Shown here one piece after another: positions 45,549 through 53,633 of a DNA stretch of 61,284 bases. Below the pieces are notes generated by a model. It made no database searches. It was given only the letters and a program-made list of their open reading frames with translations, and was not told the origin of the DNA. The stretch spans positions 1-61,284 of the forward strand of contig CAMKSQ010000009.1 of NCBI GenBank assembly GCA_946415475.1, read 5' to 3'. Position 1 is the stretch's first letter; the number at the start of each line of letters is the position of its first letter. Source of the DNA: an uncultured Bacteroidales bacterium. GTDB taxonomy: Bacteria > Bacteroidota > Bacteroidia > Bacteroidales > UBA932. Made by a program: the position numbers and the translations under genes.

Positions 45549-48017
45549 ATGAAGAAGATTGTCATTTCCCTCCTTGCAGCGCTCATCAGTGTAAGCGCTT
45601 TTGCCCAGAAGACGACCGTGAAAGGTGTAGTGCTGGATTCCCTCACCCGCGTGGGTGAACCTGCCGCCATCCTGCAGTTCTACCGCCTGCCGGACACGGA
45701 AAAGGCCGTGGCTTTCACTACCACCGACGAAGAAGGCAACTTCTCCCACAGCTTCACGCTGAAGGGAGAATATCTGCTGGTGTTCGACAACATGGGCCGT
45801 CAGGTACAGCGCCGCACTTTTACGGTTCCTGCCGATACCGAAGTGGTGGATCTGGGAGAAATCCTGGCCCAGGACAGCGCCGAGATGCTCAAGGCCGGTC
45901 AGGTGACCGCCATGCGTCCGCTGGTGAAAATGGAGGTCGACAAAATGACCTATAATGTAGAGGACGATGTGGACTCCAAGACCAGCACCGTGCTGGATAT
46001 GCTGCGTAAAGTCCCCATGGTTTCCGTGGACGGGCAGGACAATATCTCCGTGAATGGCAGCAGCAGCTTCCAGGTGTACGTGGACGGAAAGCCCAACCAG
46101 ATGATGAGCCAGAACGCCTCCACCATCTTCAAGATGATGCCCGCCAGCACCATCAAGAACATTGAAGTGGTCACCAACCCCGGCGTAAAGTATGACGCAG
46201 AGGGCGTGGGCGGCGTACTCAACATCACCACCAACAAGGAAATGACAGGCGGTTCTTCCGCTGCCGATGGTTACTACGGCACGGTGATGGCCATGGGCTC
46301 CACCCGCGGTGGCGGCGCAGGCGTCAGTGCCAGCATGCAGAAGGGCAAGCTGAGCGCCAGCATCAACGCCAACGCCATGTACAATATTTCCAAAGGCACT
46401 ACTGCCGATACGGAACGCACCCAGGACAGCGGCTTTTCCACCAGCACCCACACCACCTCGGACATGAGCATGCCCATGGCTATGGTGAACGGCAGCGTGA
46501 GCTACGATATCGACAGTCTGAACCTGGTGAGCGCCACCCTGGGCGTGATGCACTTCGGCATGAAGAACACCAGCGGCCTCACCAACACCATCGTCACCGC
46601 CCCCGGGGCCAATCCCTTCAGCTACTCCGGTACCACGCAGAGCGAGAACAACCGCACGAGCATCTCCGTTGGCGCTGACTATCAGCACCTTTGGGCCGAT
46701 GCCCCCGGCCGCAGCCTGGTCTTTAGCTATCAGTTCAACGGCGTCCCTTCCGTGAACAACAGCCTGAATACCTTCGACGGCACATCCATTGCCGGATTCG
46801 ACCTCACTAACCGTAAGAGCCTGGGCAAAACCGGTTCTTCCGACCATACTTTCCAAGCCGATTTCACCACCCCGCTGAGCACCGCCCTCACCCTGAACGC
46901 AGGCGCCAAGTACATCTATCGACACAATTCGTCGAACCAGACGGACTACCTGTGGGACGGCAGTGCTTATGTGGAGAATCCTTTTTCCAGCTTGAAGTAT
47001 GACTTCTACAACCACATCGGTGCCGCCTATACCGAGCTGGACGCCAAGCTGGGCCAATGGGGCCTCAAGGCCGGCGTGCGTTACGAACATACCTGGCAGT
47101 CCTACAACTCCACCGACATGACCAGCCCCTTCAGCGTGAATTATGGCAACCTGGTGCCCAGTGCCAGCGTCCAGTGGAGCCCTACTGCCACCCAGAATAT
47201 CGGCATCAGCTACAATATGCGCATCAGCCGTCCGGGCATCTCCTACCTGAACCCGTACGTGAACACTTCGGATCCCACCGCCCTCACCTATGGTAACAGC
47301 GACCTGGACACCGAAAAAGGCCACAACATCTCCCTGGTGTACAACTTCTACTCCCCCAAGGTGATGGTGAACGCCACCCTGCGCCACAGCTTTACCGGTA
47401 ATGGTATATCGGCCTATAGTTTTTACGATGAGGACAACCTCCTGAACACCACTTACGGCAACATCGTGAGCAGCCGTACCACCGGCCTGAACGCCTTCAT
47501 GATGATTACGCCCGGTTCTACCACCCGCATTACGCTCAACGGCGGTGTCAACTACAATCACCTGAGCAGTACGGTCCTGGGCCAGCAGAACGGCGGCTGG
47601 AGCTACAATGTGATGGCTGGTGTGCAGCAGTCCCTTCCCCTCAACTTCCGTGTAAGCGCCAACTTTATCGTCATGGGTAATCGGGTGAACCTGCAGGGTT
47701 ATTCCAGCGGCATGCGTGCCGGCATCCTGGGCGTCACCAAGACTTTCCTGAACGATCGCCTGAGCCTTTCCCTGAACGGCATCCTTCCCCTCATGAAGAA
47801 TCTGGAGATGAACATGGAAAGCTATACCAAGGGTAACGGCTTTACCAGCTACAGCAGCACGCAGATCCCGATGAAGGCCATCACCTTCCAGATCAGCTGG
47901 ACCTTTGGCAAACAGGGCAACTACAGCGCCAAGAAGGCCCGCCGTTCCATCGAGAACGACAGCCAGCTCAACAGCAGCACCGCCGCAGAGAGCATGGGCA
48001 GTATCATGAGTATGTAA
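45549..48017 (+). CDS. Outer-membrane beta-barrel family protein (OMP_b-brl_3-like, TonB-receptor-related)
   Basis: The 822-residue protein has an export signal (ending VSAFAQ), a carboxypeptidase-regulatory-like beta domain (KGVVLDSLTRVGEPAAILQF; shown within limit), then a plug-like region with VLDMLRKVPMVSVDG and SIKNIEV-type motifs and a C-terminal barrel (PF14905-like). Such proteins lack the full TonB-receptor architecture. The function of the family is uncertain; peptide or ion handling has been proposed. It lies directly upstream of a histidine kinase/LytTR pair that has a separate promoter. Confidence 0.8.
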   Translation: MKKIVISLLAALISVSAFAQKTTVKGVVLDSLTRVGEPAAILQFYRLPDTEKAVAFTTTDEEGNFSHSFTLKGEYLLVFDNMGRQVQRRTFTVPADTEVVDLGEILAQDSAEMLKAGQVTAMRPLVKMEVDKMTYNVEDDVDSKTSTVLDMLRKVPMVSVDGQDNISVNGSSSFQVYVDGKPNQMMSQNASTIFKMMPASTIKNIEVVTNPGVKYDAEGVGGVLNITTNKEMTGGSSAADGYYGTVMAMGSTRGGGAGVSASMQKGKLSASINANAMYNISKGTTADTERTQDSGFSTSTHTTSDMSMPMAMVNGSVSYDIDSLNLVSATLGVMHFGMKNTSGLTNTIVTAPGANPFSYSGTTQSENNRTSISVGADYQHLWADAPGRSLVFSYQFNGVPSVNNSLNTFDGTSIAGFDLTNRKSLGKTGSSDHTFQADFTTPLSTALTLNAGAKYIYRHNSSNQTDYLWDGSAYVENPFSSLKYDFYNHIGAAYTELDAKLGQWGLKAGVRYEHTWQSYNSTDMTSPFSVNYGNLVPSASVQWSPTATQNIGISYNMRISRPGISYLNPYVNTSDPTALTYGNSDLDTEKGHNISLVYNFYSPKVMVNATLRHSFTGNGISAYSFYDEDNLLNTTYGNIVSSRTTGLNAFMMITPGSTTRITLNGGVNYNHLSSTVLGQQNGGWSYNVMAGVQQSLPLNFRVSANFIVMGNRVNLQGYSSGMRAGILGVTKTFLNDRLSLSLNGILPLMKNLEMNMESYTKGNGFTSYSSTQIPMKAITFQISWTFGKQGNYSAKKARRSIENDSQLNSSTAAESMGSIMSM

Positions 48018-48024
48018 TTTTTAC

Positions 48025-48032
48025 TATCTTTG
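48025..48032 (+). promoter_or_regulatory. -7 promoter box (TATCTTTG) for the two-component pair
   Basis: Perfect match starting just after the outer-membrane protein stop. ATG 48039 is six bases later (near-leaderless). Confidence 0.55.
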
Positions 48033-48038
48033 TAAGGA

Positions 48039-49076
48039 ATGAAAACAAGGAGCCGCAGAAATCTCATCATCAACACCACCCAGATTGTCGTCTGGGTCGG
48101 TGTTTTCCTGGTTCCCGCCATCGTCACCGGAACCATGACCGGATCCATTGAGCAGGCCATAAAGGTATTCACCAGGAGCTCCGTGATCCTGCTGCCCGCC
48201 TTTGTCCTGTACAGCCTCAACTATTATTTACTGGTTCCCAAACTGCTGCACGGCGGCCGTGCCAAATGGTTCTATCTCATCAACGGCGGCATCATCGTGG
48301 GATGGCTGTTGTGGGATTTGCTGGCCAAGCGCCCCGAATTCCCGCAGGAGGTAATCGACCAGTTCGGACAACAAGGCATATGGGCCATGTACGTGGGGAC
48401 CGTCCTGTTTCGGGCATTTATCCAATGCATGCTCATCCTCCTGGCGGTAGGCCTGCGCCACATCATGCGGGCCAATGAGACCGTGGTGGCCGAGCTCTCC
48501 TGGCTCAAGGCCCAGCTTAACCCGCATTTCCTTTTCAATACGCTCAATAACATATCGTCCCTTACGCAAATCGATCCTGACAAGGCGCAGGAAAGCATCG
48601 GCCAGTTGAGCGACCTGCTGCGGTATGCCCTCTACGACAGCGAAGCCGACAAAGTGTCGCTGGCGGCCGAGATGGACTTCATGAGCAATTACATCGACCT
48701 GATGGCGCTACGCTGCAATGAGCTTACTACGGTGGAGAAGGAATTTAAAGTGCCGCAGGAGCATGTGGAAGTGGCTCCCCTGCTCTTCATCTCCCTGGTG
48801 GAAAATGCCTTCAAGCATGGGGTGAACGCCCGCTATCCGTCCTATGTCAAGGTGAAGATGTATTACCAGGACAAAAAAATCTGGTTCTCCTGTTCCAACA
48901 GCGTCTTCCACAATAACAAATCCATTGAAGTTGTGGGGAAAAGCGACCATGTGGGCTCCGGAATCGGCCTGGAGAATATGAAACGCCGGCTGGAACTGCT
49001 CTATCCGGGTCGATATACCTACGACTGGGTGGAAGAAAAGGATGATTATACCGTAGTGGTTTCCTTGCAAGCATGA
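48039..49076 (+). CDS. LytS-type sensor histidine kinase
   Basis: The 345 residues have about four membrane helices in the first 140, little extracytoplasmic domain, then the His_kinase (PF06580) motif QLNPHFLFNTLNNIS with His163, and a C-terminal ATPase domain (SLVENAFKHG, GSGIGLENMKRRL). It autophosphorylates and passes the group to the LytTR regulator encoded next (ATGA overlap). With its membrane sensor region, it may read envelope state. Confidence 0.9.
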   Translation: MKTRSRRNLIINTTQIVVWVGVFLVPAIVTGTMTGSIEQAIKVFTRSSVILLPAFVLYSLNYYLLVPKLLHGGRAKWFYLINGGIIVGWLLWDLLAKRPEFPQEVIDQFGQQGIWAMYVGTVLFRAFIQCMLILLAVGLRHIMRANETVVAELSWLKAQLNPHFLFNTLNNISSLTQIDPDKAQESIGQLSDLLRYALYDSEADKVSLAAEMDFMSNYIDLMALRCNELTTVEKEFKVPQEHVEVAPLLFISLVENAFKHGVNARYPSYVKVKMYYQDKKIWFSCSNSVFHNNKSIEVVGKSDHVGSGIGLENMKRRLELLYPGRYTYDWVEEKDDYTVVVSLQA

Positions 49077-49795
49077 AAAAGCTCCGCTGCATAGTGGTTG
49101 ACGATGAGCCCCTGGCCGTAAAAATGCTGGAGGGCTTCATTGCGCGTACCCCGTTCCTGGAGCTGGCGGCATCCTTCAACGACCCGGTGCTGGCGCTGTC
49201 GGAGATACGGAATATCGGCCCGGAACTGGTCTTCCTGGACATCCAGATGCCGGACCTGGACGGCATGGAACTTTCCCGCATGCTGCCTTCCGAGACGCGC
49301 GTGATTTTCACCACCGCCTTCAAGCAGTATGCCTTTGAAAGTTACGAGGTTAGCGCCCTGGACTTCCTGCTCAAGCCCATCCGTTACCAGAAATTCCTGG
49401 AAGCGGCCCAAAAGGCGCAGGAGTGGTTTGCGCTCAAGGAGGCGTCGGCCGCCGCATCGGCCCCGGAAAAGACGTCCATATTCATTAAGGTCGATGGCGT
49501 CCTGCGCAAGGTCGATTTTGCCGATATCCAGTACGTGGAAGGGATGAAGGATTACGTGATGTTCCACCTGCGTTCCCAGCGGGCACCGCTTGTCACCCAT
49601 CTCACCATGAAGGCGGCCGAGGACATGCTCCCCCAGGACCGCTTCATGCGCATCCACCGCTCTTTCATCGTCAATCTGGAACAAATCACCAGCGTCTCCG
49701 CCCAAAGCGACGTACTGGTCGGCGACGCCCTCCTCCACGTCTCCGAAGGCTACAAAGAAGCCTTCGACAGCTATCTCAAGAAGATGTATCTCTAA
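49073..49795 (+). CDS. LytTR-family response regulator
   Basis: The 240-residue regulator has a receiver domain with Asp56 (LVFLDIQMPDLDG), VDDEP at the N-terminus and the LLKP lysine. Its C-terminal LytTR DNA-binding domain (FIKVDGVLRKVDFADIQYVEG, then MRIHRSFIVNLEQI; shown in part) follows. It is coupled to its kinase. Targets unknown; the adjoining outer-membrane protein gene is the nearest candidate. Confidence 0.92.
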   Translation: MKKLRCIVVDDEPLAVKMLEGFIARTPFLELAASFNDPVLALSEIRNIGPELVFLDIQMPDLDGMELSRMLPSETRVIFTTAFKQYAFESYEVSALDFLLKPIRYQKFLEAAQKAQEWFALKEASAAASAPEKTSIFIKVDGVLRKVDFADIQYVEGMKDYVMFHLRSQRAPLVTHLTMKAAEDMLPQDRFMRIHRSFIVNLEQITSVSAQSDVLVGDALLHVSEGYKEAFDSYLKKMYL

Positions 49796-49858
49796 AAACG
49801 ATAGCTTTTTTCGCCGACTTAATCTGTTCAATGAGCCATAACAAAATGTCGCCAGGAT

Positions 49859-49876
49859 TCGCTTTTCCAAAAGCGA
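49859..49876. repeat. 18-base inverted repeat downstream of the GH3 gene
   Basis: The arms TCGCTTTT and AAAAGCGA (with CC between) lie between the LytTR and GH3 genes, which converge here. It may terminate one or both transcripts, though no long T run follows. Confidence 0.5.
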
Positions 49877-49904
49877 TTTCTACAGGACTTGAAACATACC
49901 CCGA

Positions 49905-51431
49905 TCAAGTCCCTTCCTGCAAGGTCAGCAACTCATCCATGTATTTCCTTTTGGGAGAAAGGCGGGGGACCTTGTGCTGACCGCCCAACTTCCCTTTGGC
50001 TTCCAGCCAGTCGTAAAACAGGCCGGGGCGGGCCGCAATCACTTCCAAGGCCTTGAGTTCCAAACTGGCACGGGACTCTTTATAGTCCAGATCTTCGGCC
50101 TGAACCATCTGTTCCAGCACGGCGGAGAATTTTGCCAAATCTTCAGGGTTTTTATCAAACTCCACCAGCCACTGGTGATGGCCGTCGGAGGGATTCTGTT
50201 CACAATAAACAGGCGCTACCGTGAAATCCTTCACACTGACCCCGAACTGGTTGCATGCCCGGTCCAGGGCTTTTTCGGCCTGCTGGACAGACAGGTCTTC
50301 ACCCCAGATGCTAATATTCTGGTGTGTCCTTCCCACAATGACAAAGCGGTAGGGCCGAAGGTTGGTAAAGCGAACCACATCTCCCATATCGTACCTCCAC
50401 AGGCCCGAGGAATTGGACACCAGCATGGCATAATCTATGCCCGATTCAATCTCCCAGACAGGGACAGCCCTGGCATCCGGCTTACCGTAAGCCGACATGG
50501 GCACAAACTCGTAGAAGTTCTCATAGTCCAGCATAAGGGTCATGGCAGGGTCTGACAGGTCTGTCTGAACACCGAAAAAACCCTCGGAGGCGTTATAGTT
50601 CTCTATGAAGTGCAGCTTTCCGGACGGGAAGAGATCGCTGAGCTTGTTCCTGTAAGGAATAAGAGACATGCCGCCATGGGCAAAGAACTCCATATCGGGC
50701 CAGAGGTCTTCGGCGGTTTTTGCGCCAGTTTCCTTCACCGCCATTTCAAGGACATTGATGTTCCAGGTGGGAACTCCGCTGAAAGACACCAGGTTCTTCC
50801 GGCTAATCTGCGCCGCCACAGTCTTGAACACAGCGCCAGCGTCTTCCATGTTCGCAATTTCGCTGGAGGGCACTATATGGAGCACTTTCCGGAAAATGGA
50901 GGGGACGGCCTCCGACATGATGGCCGAAATAAAACCGACCTTGATTTTTTTCCTGTCGTACGAGGAGTCGAGTCTGCCGGCAAGAATCATAGAATACCCC
51001 AGTCCCACGTGCGAGTCCCGGTTCTGATCCAGGTAAGTGGCTGTTACGTCACGACCGCCAAGGAGATGGTTGCGCCGAAGGGCACGGTTACTCACCGGAA
51101 TGTACTTGGCCACGTCGCTGGTAGTGCCGGAAGAAGTGGCAAATCGGGTTATGAGGCCCTTCCATAGCACATCCGGCTCACCCTCCATCATCTTTGCGAT
51201 ATAGGGTTTATGGGAAGCGTAATTCCCCATGGGCACCTGGGCCACAAAGTCTTCATAGGTACGAATCCGGGAATAAACATGCTCTTTCCCCCACTGTGTA
51301 TGGCGGGCCTCCTTGATGAGCATCTCCAGCGTCCTCCGCTGCATGGCATCACCCTGCGTTGCGTATCGTTGGATGGCTCTGACGCGGTAATGCAACAGAC
51401 GCCTTACAAAAGGAGTTACCAGATCAATCAT
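49905..51431 (-). CDS. GH3-family (acyl-acid-amido synthetase-like) protein
   Basis: The 508-residue protein matches the bacterial GH3 (auxin-responsive-promoter) adenylate-forming family. It has RFATSSGTTSDVAKYIPVS (ATP-binding P-loop-like motif), FSGVPTWNI, NYNASEGFFGVQTD and LWRYDMGDVVRFT, with EIESGIDYAMLVSNSSGLWR nearby. Family members join carboxylic acids to amino acids through an acyl-adenylate. The bacterial substrate is unknown. It overlaps the OlsB-like acyltransferase gene by four bases (start 51431, upstream stop 51428). Confidence 0.85.
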   Translation of the reverse strand: MIDLVTPFVRRLLHYRVRAIQRYATQGDAMQRRTLEMLIKEARHTQWGKEHVYSRIRTYEDFVAQVPMGNYASHKPYIAKMMEGEPDVLWKGLITRFATSSGTTSDVAKYIPVSNRALRRNHLLGGRDVTATYLDQNRDSHVGLGYSMILAGRLDSSYDRKKIKVGFISAIMSEAVPSIFRKVLHIVPSSEIANMEDAGAVFKTVAAQISRKNLVSFSGVPTWNINVLEMAVKETGAKTAEDLWPDMEFFAHGGMSLIPYRNKLSDLFPSGKLHFIENYNASEGFFGVQTDLSDPAMTLMLDYENFYEFVPMSAYGKPDARAVPVWEIESGIDYAMLVSNSSGLWRYDMGDVVRFTNLRPYRFVIVGRTHQNISIWGEDLSVQQAEKALDRACNQFGVSVKDFTVAPVYCEQNPSDGHHQWLVEFDKNPEDLAKFSAVLEQMVQAEDLDYKESRASLELKALEVIAARPGLFYDWLEAKGKLGGQHKVPRLSPKRKYMDELLTLQEGT

Positions 51432-52348
51432 AAATGCTTAATATACCGGTTAGGAATCAAATCGTCCACATGAGCCAGGAGGCCCATCTCAACCACGTCG
51501 CCAAATTCATGGTTGACGGCGGCACCAAACGTGGTGATATGCTTGAAAATCTTGACGTAAGAGCTCAGGATGGGGGGAATGTAATACCCCTTTTGCGTCA
51601 TAGCCATGCGCAAAGCCCGGAAGTCTTCCCGATAATCGTTATGGATCAGCACTTTGTCGGCATCGGCCCACGCGGGCACCTCGTAGGGTTGGTGCGGAAC
51701 GACCCGCTCCGTATCCAGGCAGTACTTCCTGAAAAAGGCTTCCAGCATGGAGAAAGCCTCTGTGGGATAGGATGGATAGAAAGTGACTTTCCCAAATACA
51801 TATTGGGCTTTTTCCATGCCCGTCAGGTAACTCAAACCCGAGAAGAGATGGTCCAGCGTGAAGATATTGCGGCGCAGGCTCTCGCTTTGGCGCTGGTGCT
51901 TCTCGGCAATGAACGAGCGGCTCAGCTCCATAGTTAGAGGCAGCACCTCCTTCACAAACAGCTCGGAGAAATGGAAAAGATGGGCCGAAGGCATATCCGG
52001 CTGCCCGTCGGCCTTCATACGGCATACGCTTCCCCAAAGCACACGGTACCCGCCCATGATTTCCTTTTCCTCGCAGTCCCAGCAGATGAGCTGTCGGAAG
52101 CCCAGGGAGGCATCCTCGTCGAATCGGTCCACATCGCATGCCTGACCGGTTCCACCACCGCCGCTGCGGAAAGCAATCTCCCTCAATCGGCCTATTTCCC
52201 TCATCACGGAGGGAGCCTTGTATCCATCTACCGCATACAACTTCACATTGCCCCGGCTCAGCGGCTCCAGACAAGTCTGGCCCTGAAGCTCTTCCTCCAA
52301 CACCCGAGGATCTATGGGAGGAACAATGTCCATTATATGCGTTATCAT
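51428..52348 (-). CDS. Stand-alone OlsB/GlsB-like N-acyltransferase (GNAT fold)
   Basis: The 306-residue protein aligns by eye with the C-terminal half of the OlsF/GlsF-like fusion at 36731: GRLREIAFRSGGGGTGQ, ELSRSFIAEKHQ and LLAHVDDLIPNRY-type ends. Family members put a 3-hydroxy-fatty acyl chain on ornithine or glycine. The window therefore holds two OlsB-like units: one fused and one free. The start is fixed by the box TATATTTG at 52360-52353, four bases before ATG 52348. It is translated with the GH3-family gene. Confidence 0.8.
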   Translation of the reverse strand: MITHIMDIVPPIDPRVLEEELQGQTCLEPLSRGNVKLYAVDGYKAPSVMREIGRLREIAFRSGGGGTGQACDVDRFDEDASLGFRQLICWDCEEKEIMGGYRVLWGSVCRMKADGQPDMPSAHLFHFSELFVKEVLPLTMELSRSFIAEKHQRQSESLRRNIFTLDHLFSGLSYLTGMEKAQYVFGKVTFYPSYPTEAFSMLEAFFRKYCLDTERVVPHQPYEVPAWADADKVLIHNDYREDFRALRMAMTQKGYYIPPILSSYVKIFKHITTFGAAVNHEFGDVVEMGLLAHVDDLIPNRYIKHL

Positions 52349-52352
52349 GTTC

Positions 52353-52360
52353 CAAATATA
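52353..52360 (-). promoter_or_regulatory. -7 promoter box (TATATTTG), leaderless acyltransferase/GH3 operon
   Basis: Perfect match with only four bases to ATG 52348. Confidence 0.6.
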
Positions 52361-52471
52361 CAAAACATTTCTGCTCAGAACAAATTCATGGAGGACTTGG
52401 ACCGTACCGATTGAAACCCTGAAGCTGATGTACAATAAAAACGGCGCAGTCAACGCCCTCCTATTGACCCC

Positions 52472-52693
52472 ATGACCATCAAAGGCGCCCTGGCCCACGG
52501 CAGCCTCCTCACCACGGAAACCTACCTGAAGGATTTCGACAACTCCGAGGTGGATACCACCATCCAGAAGATGTTTGACAAGTCTTACATTAAGGAGAAG
52601 GCCGTAAAACTTCTCCTTTCACTTTCTGAAGAAGAATACCAGGAAGTAATAAAAAAGGTGCGGAATTACCGCACCACCCAATTCTCAAGTTGA
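52472..52693 (+). pseudogene. C-terminal remnant of a tyrosine recombinase
   Basis: The 73-residue piece begins MTIKGALAHGSLLTTETYLKDFD, matching the C-terminal active-site box of tyrosine recombinases (His then the nucleophilic Tyr in TTETYL). The N-terminal three quarters, including the Arg of the catalytic box, is absent; just upstream is a noncoding stretch. It is a decayed integrase marking the edge of the accessory segment. Its 3' end overlaps the minus-strand VapC gene. Confidence 0.7.
52651..52675 (-). terminator. Terminator of the VapC operon (minus strand)
   Basis: The 7-bp stem GGTGCGG / CCGCACC (52657-52663 with 52669-52675), read on the minus strand, is followed by six T. Confidence 0.75.
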
Positions 52694-53064
52694 ATGCCTT
52701 CAATGTTTTGGAAATGACGGGTGTTTTCCGTAACCATCGTAAATCCGCCTTGAACGGCCGTCGATCCTATTAAAAGGTCAAAATCCTCAACCATAGTACC
52801 GGCTTTTCTCAAGCGGGCTTTCTCTTTGGCGAAAAGAGGAATGGCATCCTTGATGGGTACAACCCTTATTCGGGACAGAAAACGGTCTACGAGTGCCTTA
52901 TTATTCTCTGGATGGTCACTGAACTCGGCGCCATAAAGAAGTTCTGCATACGTCAATTCAGAGATGAAGCAATTGCTCACCCCTGCCTGAAGCACCCGTT
53001 CGCCCACGCCAAATTTCTGGCGAAGGATAAAGACGCATATGTTTGTGTCCAGAAGATACTGCAT
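52666..53064 (-). CDS. vapC: VapC-type PIN-domain ribonuclease toxin
   Basis: The 132-residue PIN domain has the acidic set: Asp6 in LLDTNI, Glu in TYAELLYG, and EDFDLLIGSTA, with the end TENTRHFQNIEGIQLENW typical of VapC. VapC toxins cut tRNA or rRNA under stress and are held in check by a paired antitoxin. It starts two bases after the antitoxin stop. Promoter and terminator flank the pair. Confidence 0.9.
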   Translation of the reverse strand: MQYLLDTNICVFILRQKFGVGERVLQAGVSNCFISELTYAELLYGAEFSDHPENNKALVDRFLSRIRVVPIKDAIPLFAKEKARLRKAGTMVEDFDLLIGSTAVQGGFTMVTENTRHFQNIEGIQLENWVVR

Positions 53065-53065
53065 A

Positions 53066-53335
53066 CTATTCCGAGAAAGCGCTCACAAGTTCTGCATCAT
53101 CCCTTTCCGTACGGCTGGCATAGATATCCTTTATCATTTCATCGGCCGAACGGCTGTCTTCCCACTTGCCACTGACGGAAGCGAGGAAAAGGGCATCACG
53201 TTCTTTCTCGGACACCTCATCGTCGGTACTGCTGTTGAGCAGCATCTTGATGTACCTGGACAGTGATTCCAGCATCGGTACCGGCATGGTACTGATGTCT
53301 TTGGAAATCACATTTCTTAACTCTAATGCACTCAT
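53066..53335 (-). CDS. Probable antitoxin partner of VapC
   Basis: The 89-residue protein (MSALELRNVISKDISTMPVP...) has helix-rich sequence and acidic segments (STDDEVSEKERDA) but no motif of a classical VapB/AbrB or RHH family that I can name. Placement immediately upstream of VapC, and the same promoter, make it the antitoxin by context. ATG 53335 is chosen over an upstream start because the box TATATTTG lies at 53373-53366. Confidence 0.7.
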   Translation of the reverse strand: MSALELRNVISKDISTMPVPMLESLSRYIKMLLNSSTDDEVSEKERDALFLASVSGKWEDSRSADEMIKDIYASRTERDDAELVSAFSE

Positions 53336-53365
53336 ACTTCTTCGTTTTTGTCCGTATGTCAACTG

Positions 53366-53373
53366 CAAATATA
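53366..53373 (-). promoter_or_regulatory. -7 promoter box (TATATTTG) for the toxin-antitoxin pair
   Basis: Perfect match, 30 bases before ATG 53335. Confidence 0.55.
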
Positions 53374-53485
53374 ATGCAAACAAGGCATTTACGCAAAAAA
53401 TACTTCGGCATCAAATAGGTGGGAGGAAAAAGGAAAACATTTTGTAAATGACAATTTGTTTAATGTGTAGAATGATTTGTGCTGT

Positions 53486-53629
53486 ATGGAATTAACAATT
53501 CTTACCCCGGAAGACCTGCAGAATCTTAAGCAGGAAATCATCAACGAAATCAGGGCCGGCTTTTCTGCCGCCACCCCTTCAGCTGAAGAGATGGCGGCAA
53601 GTTCATTGGCTCAAAAAGCTAGGAGGTAA
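53486..53629 (+). pseudogene. Truncated excisionase-like HTH protein remnant
   Basis: A 47-residue frame starting MELTILTPEDLQNLKQEIINE resembles the N-terminal coiled segment of small excisionase-type HTH proteins that accompany mobile elements, where a DNA-binding HTH should follow. Here it ends with SLAQKARR. It sits between the VapC pair and the adhesin. It may be a real short gene or a decayed one. Confidence 0.4.
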
Positions 53630-53633
53630 TCCT

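Noticed and set aside
45507..47561. A minus-strand open frame of 684 codons opposite the outer-membrane beta-barrel gene
   Set aside because: It is rich in His/Gly from reversed codons and lacks any domain; the plus-strand gene has promoter, signal and barrel pattern.
49796..49904. A gene or site between the LytTR regulator and GH3 gene beyond the inverted repeat
   Set aside because: No frame or promoter-like box was convincing; only the 18-base inverted repeat stands out.
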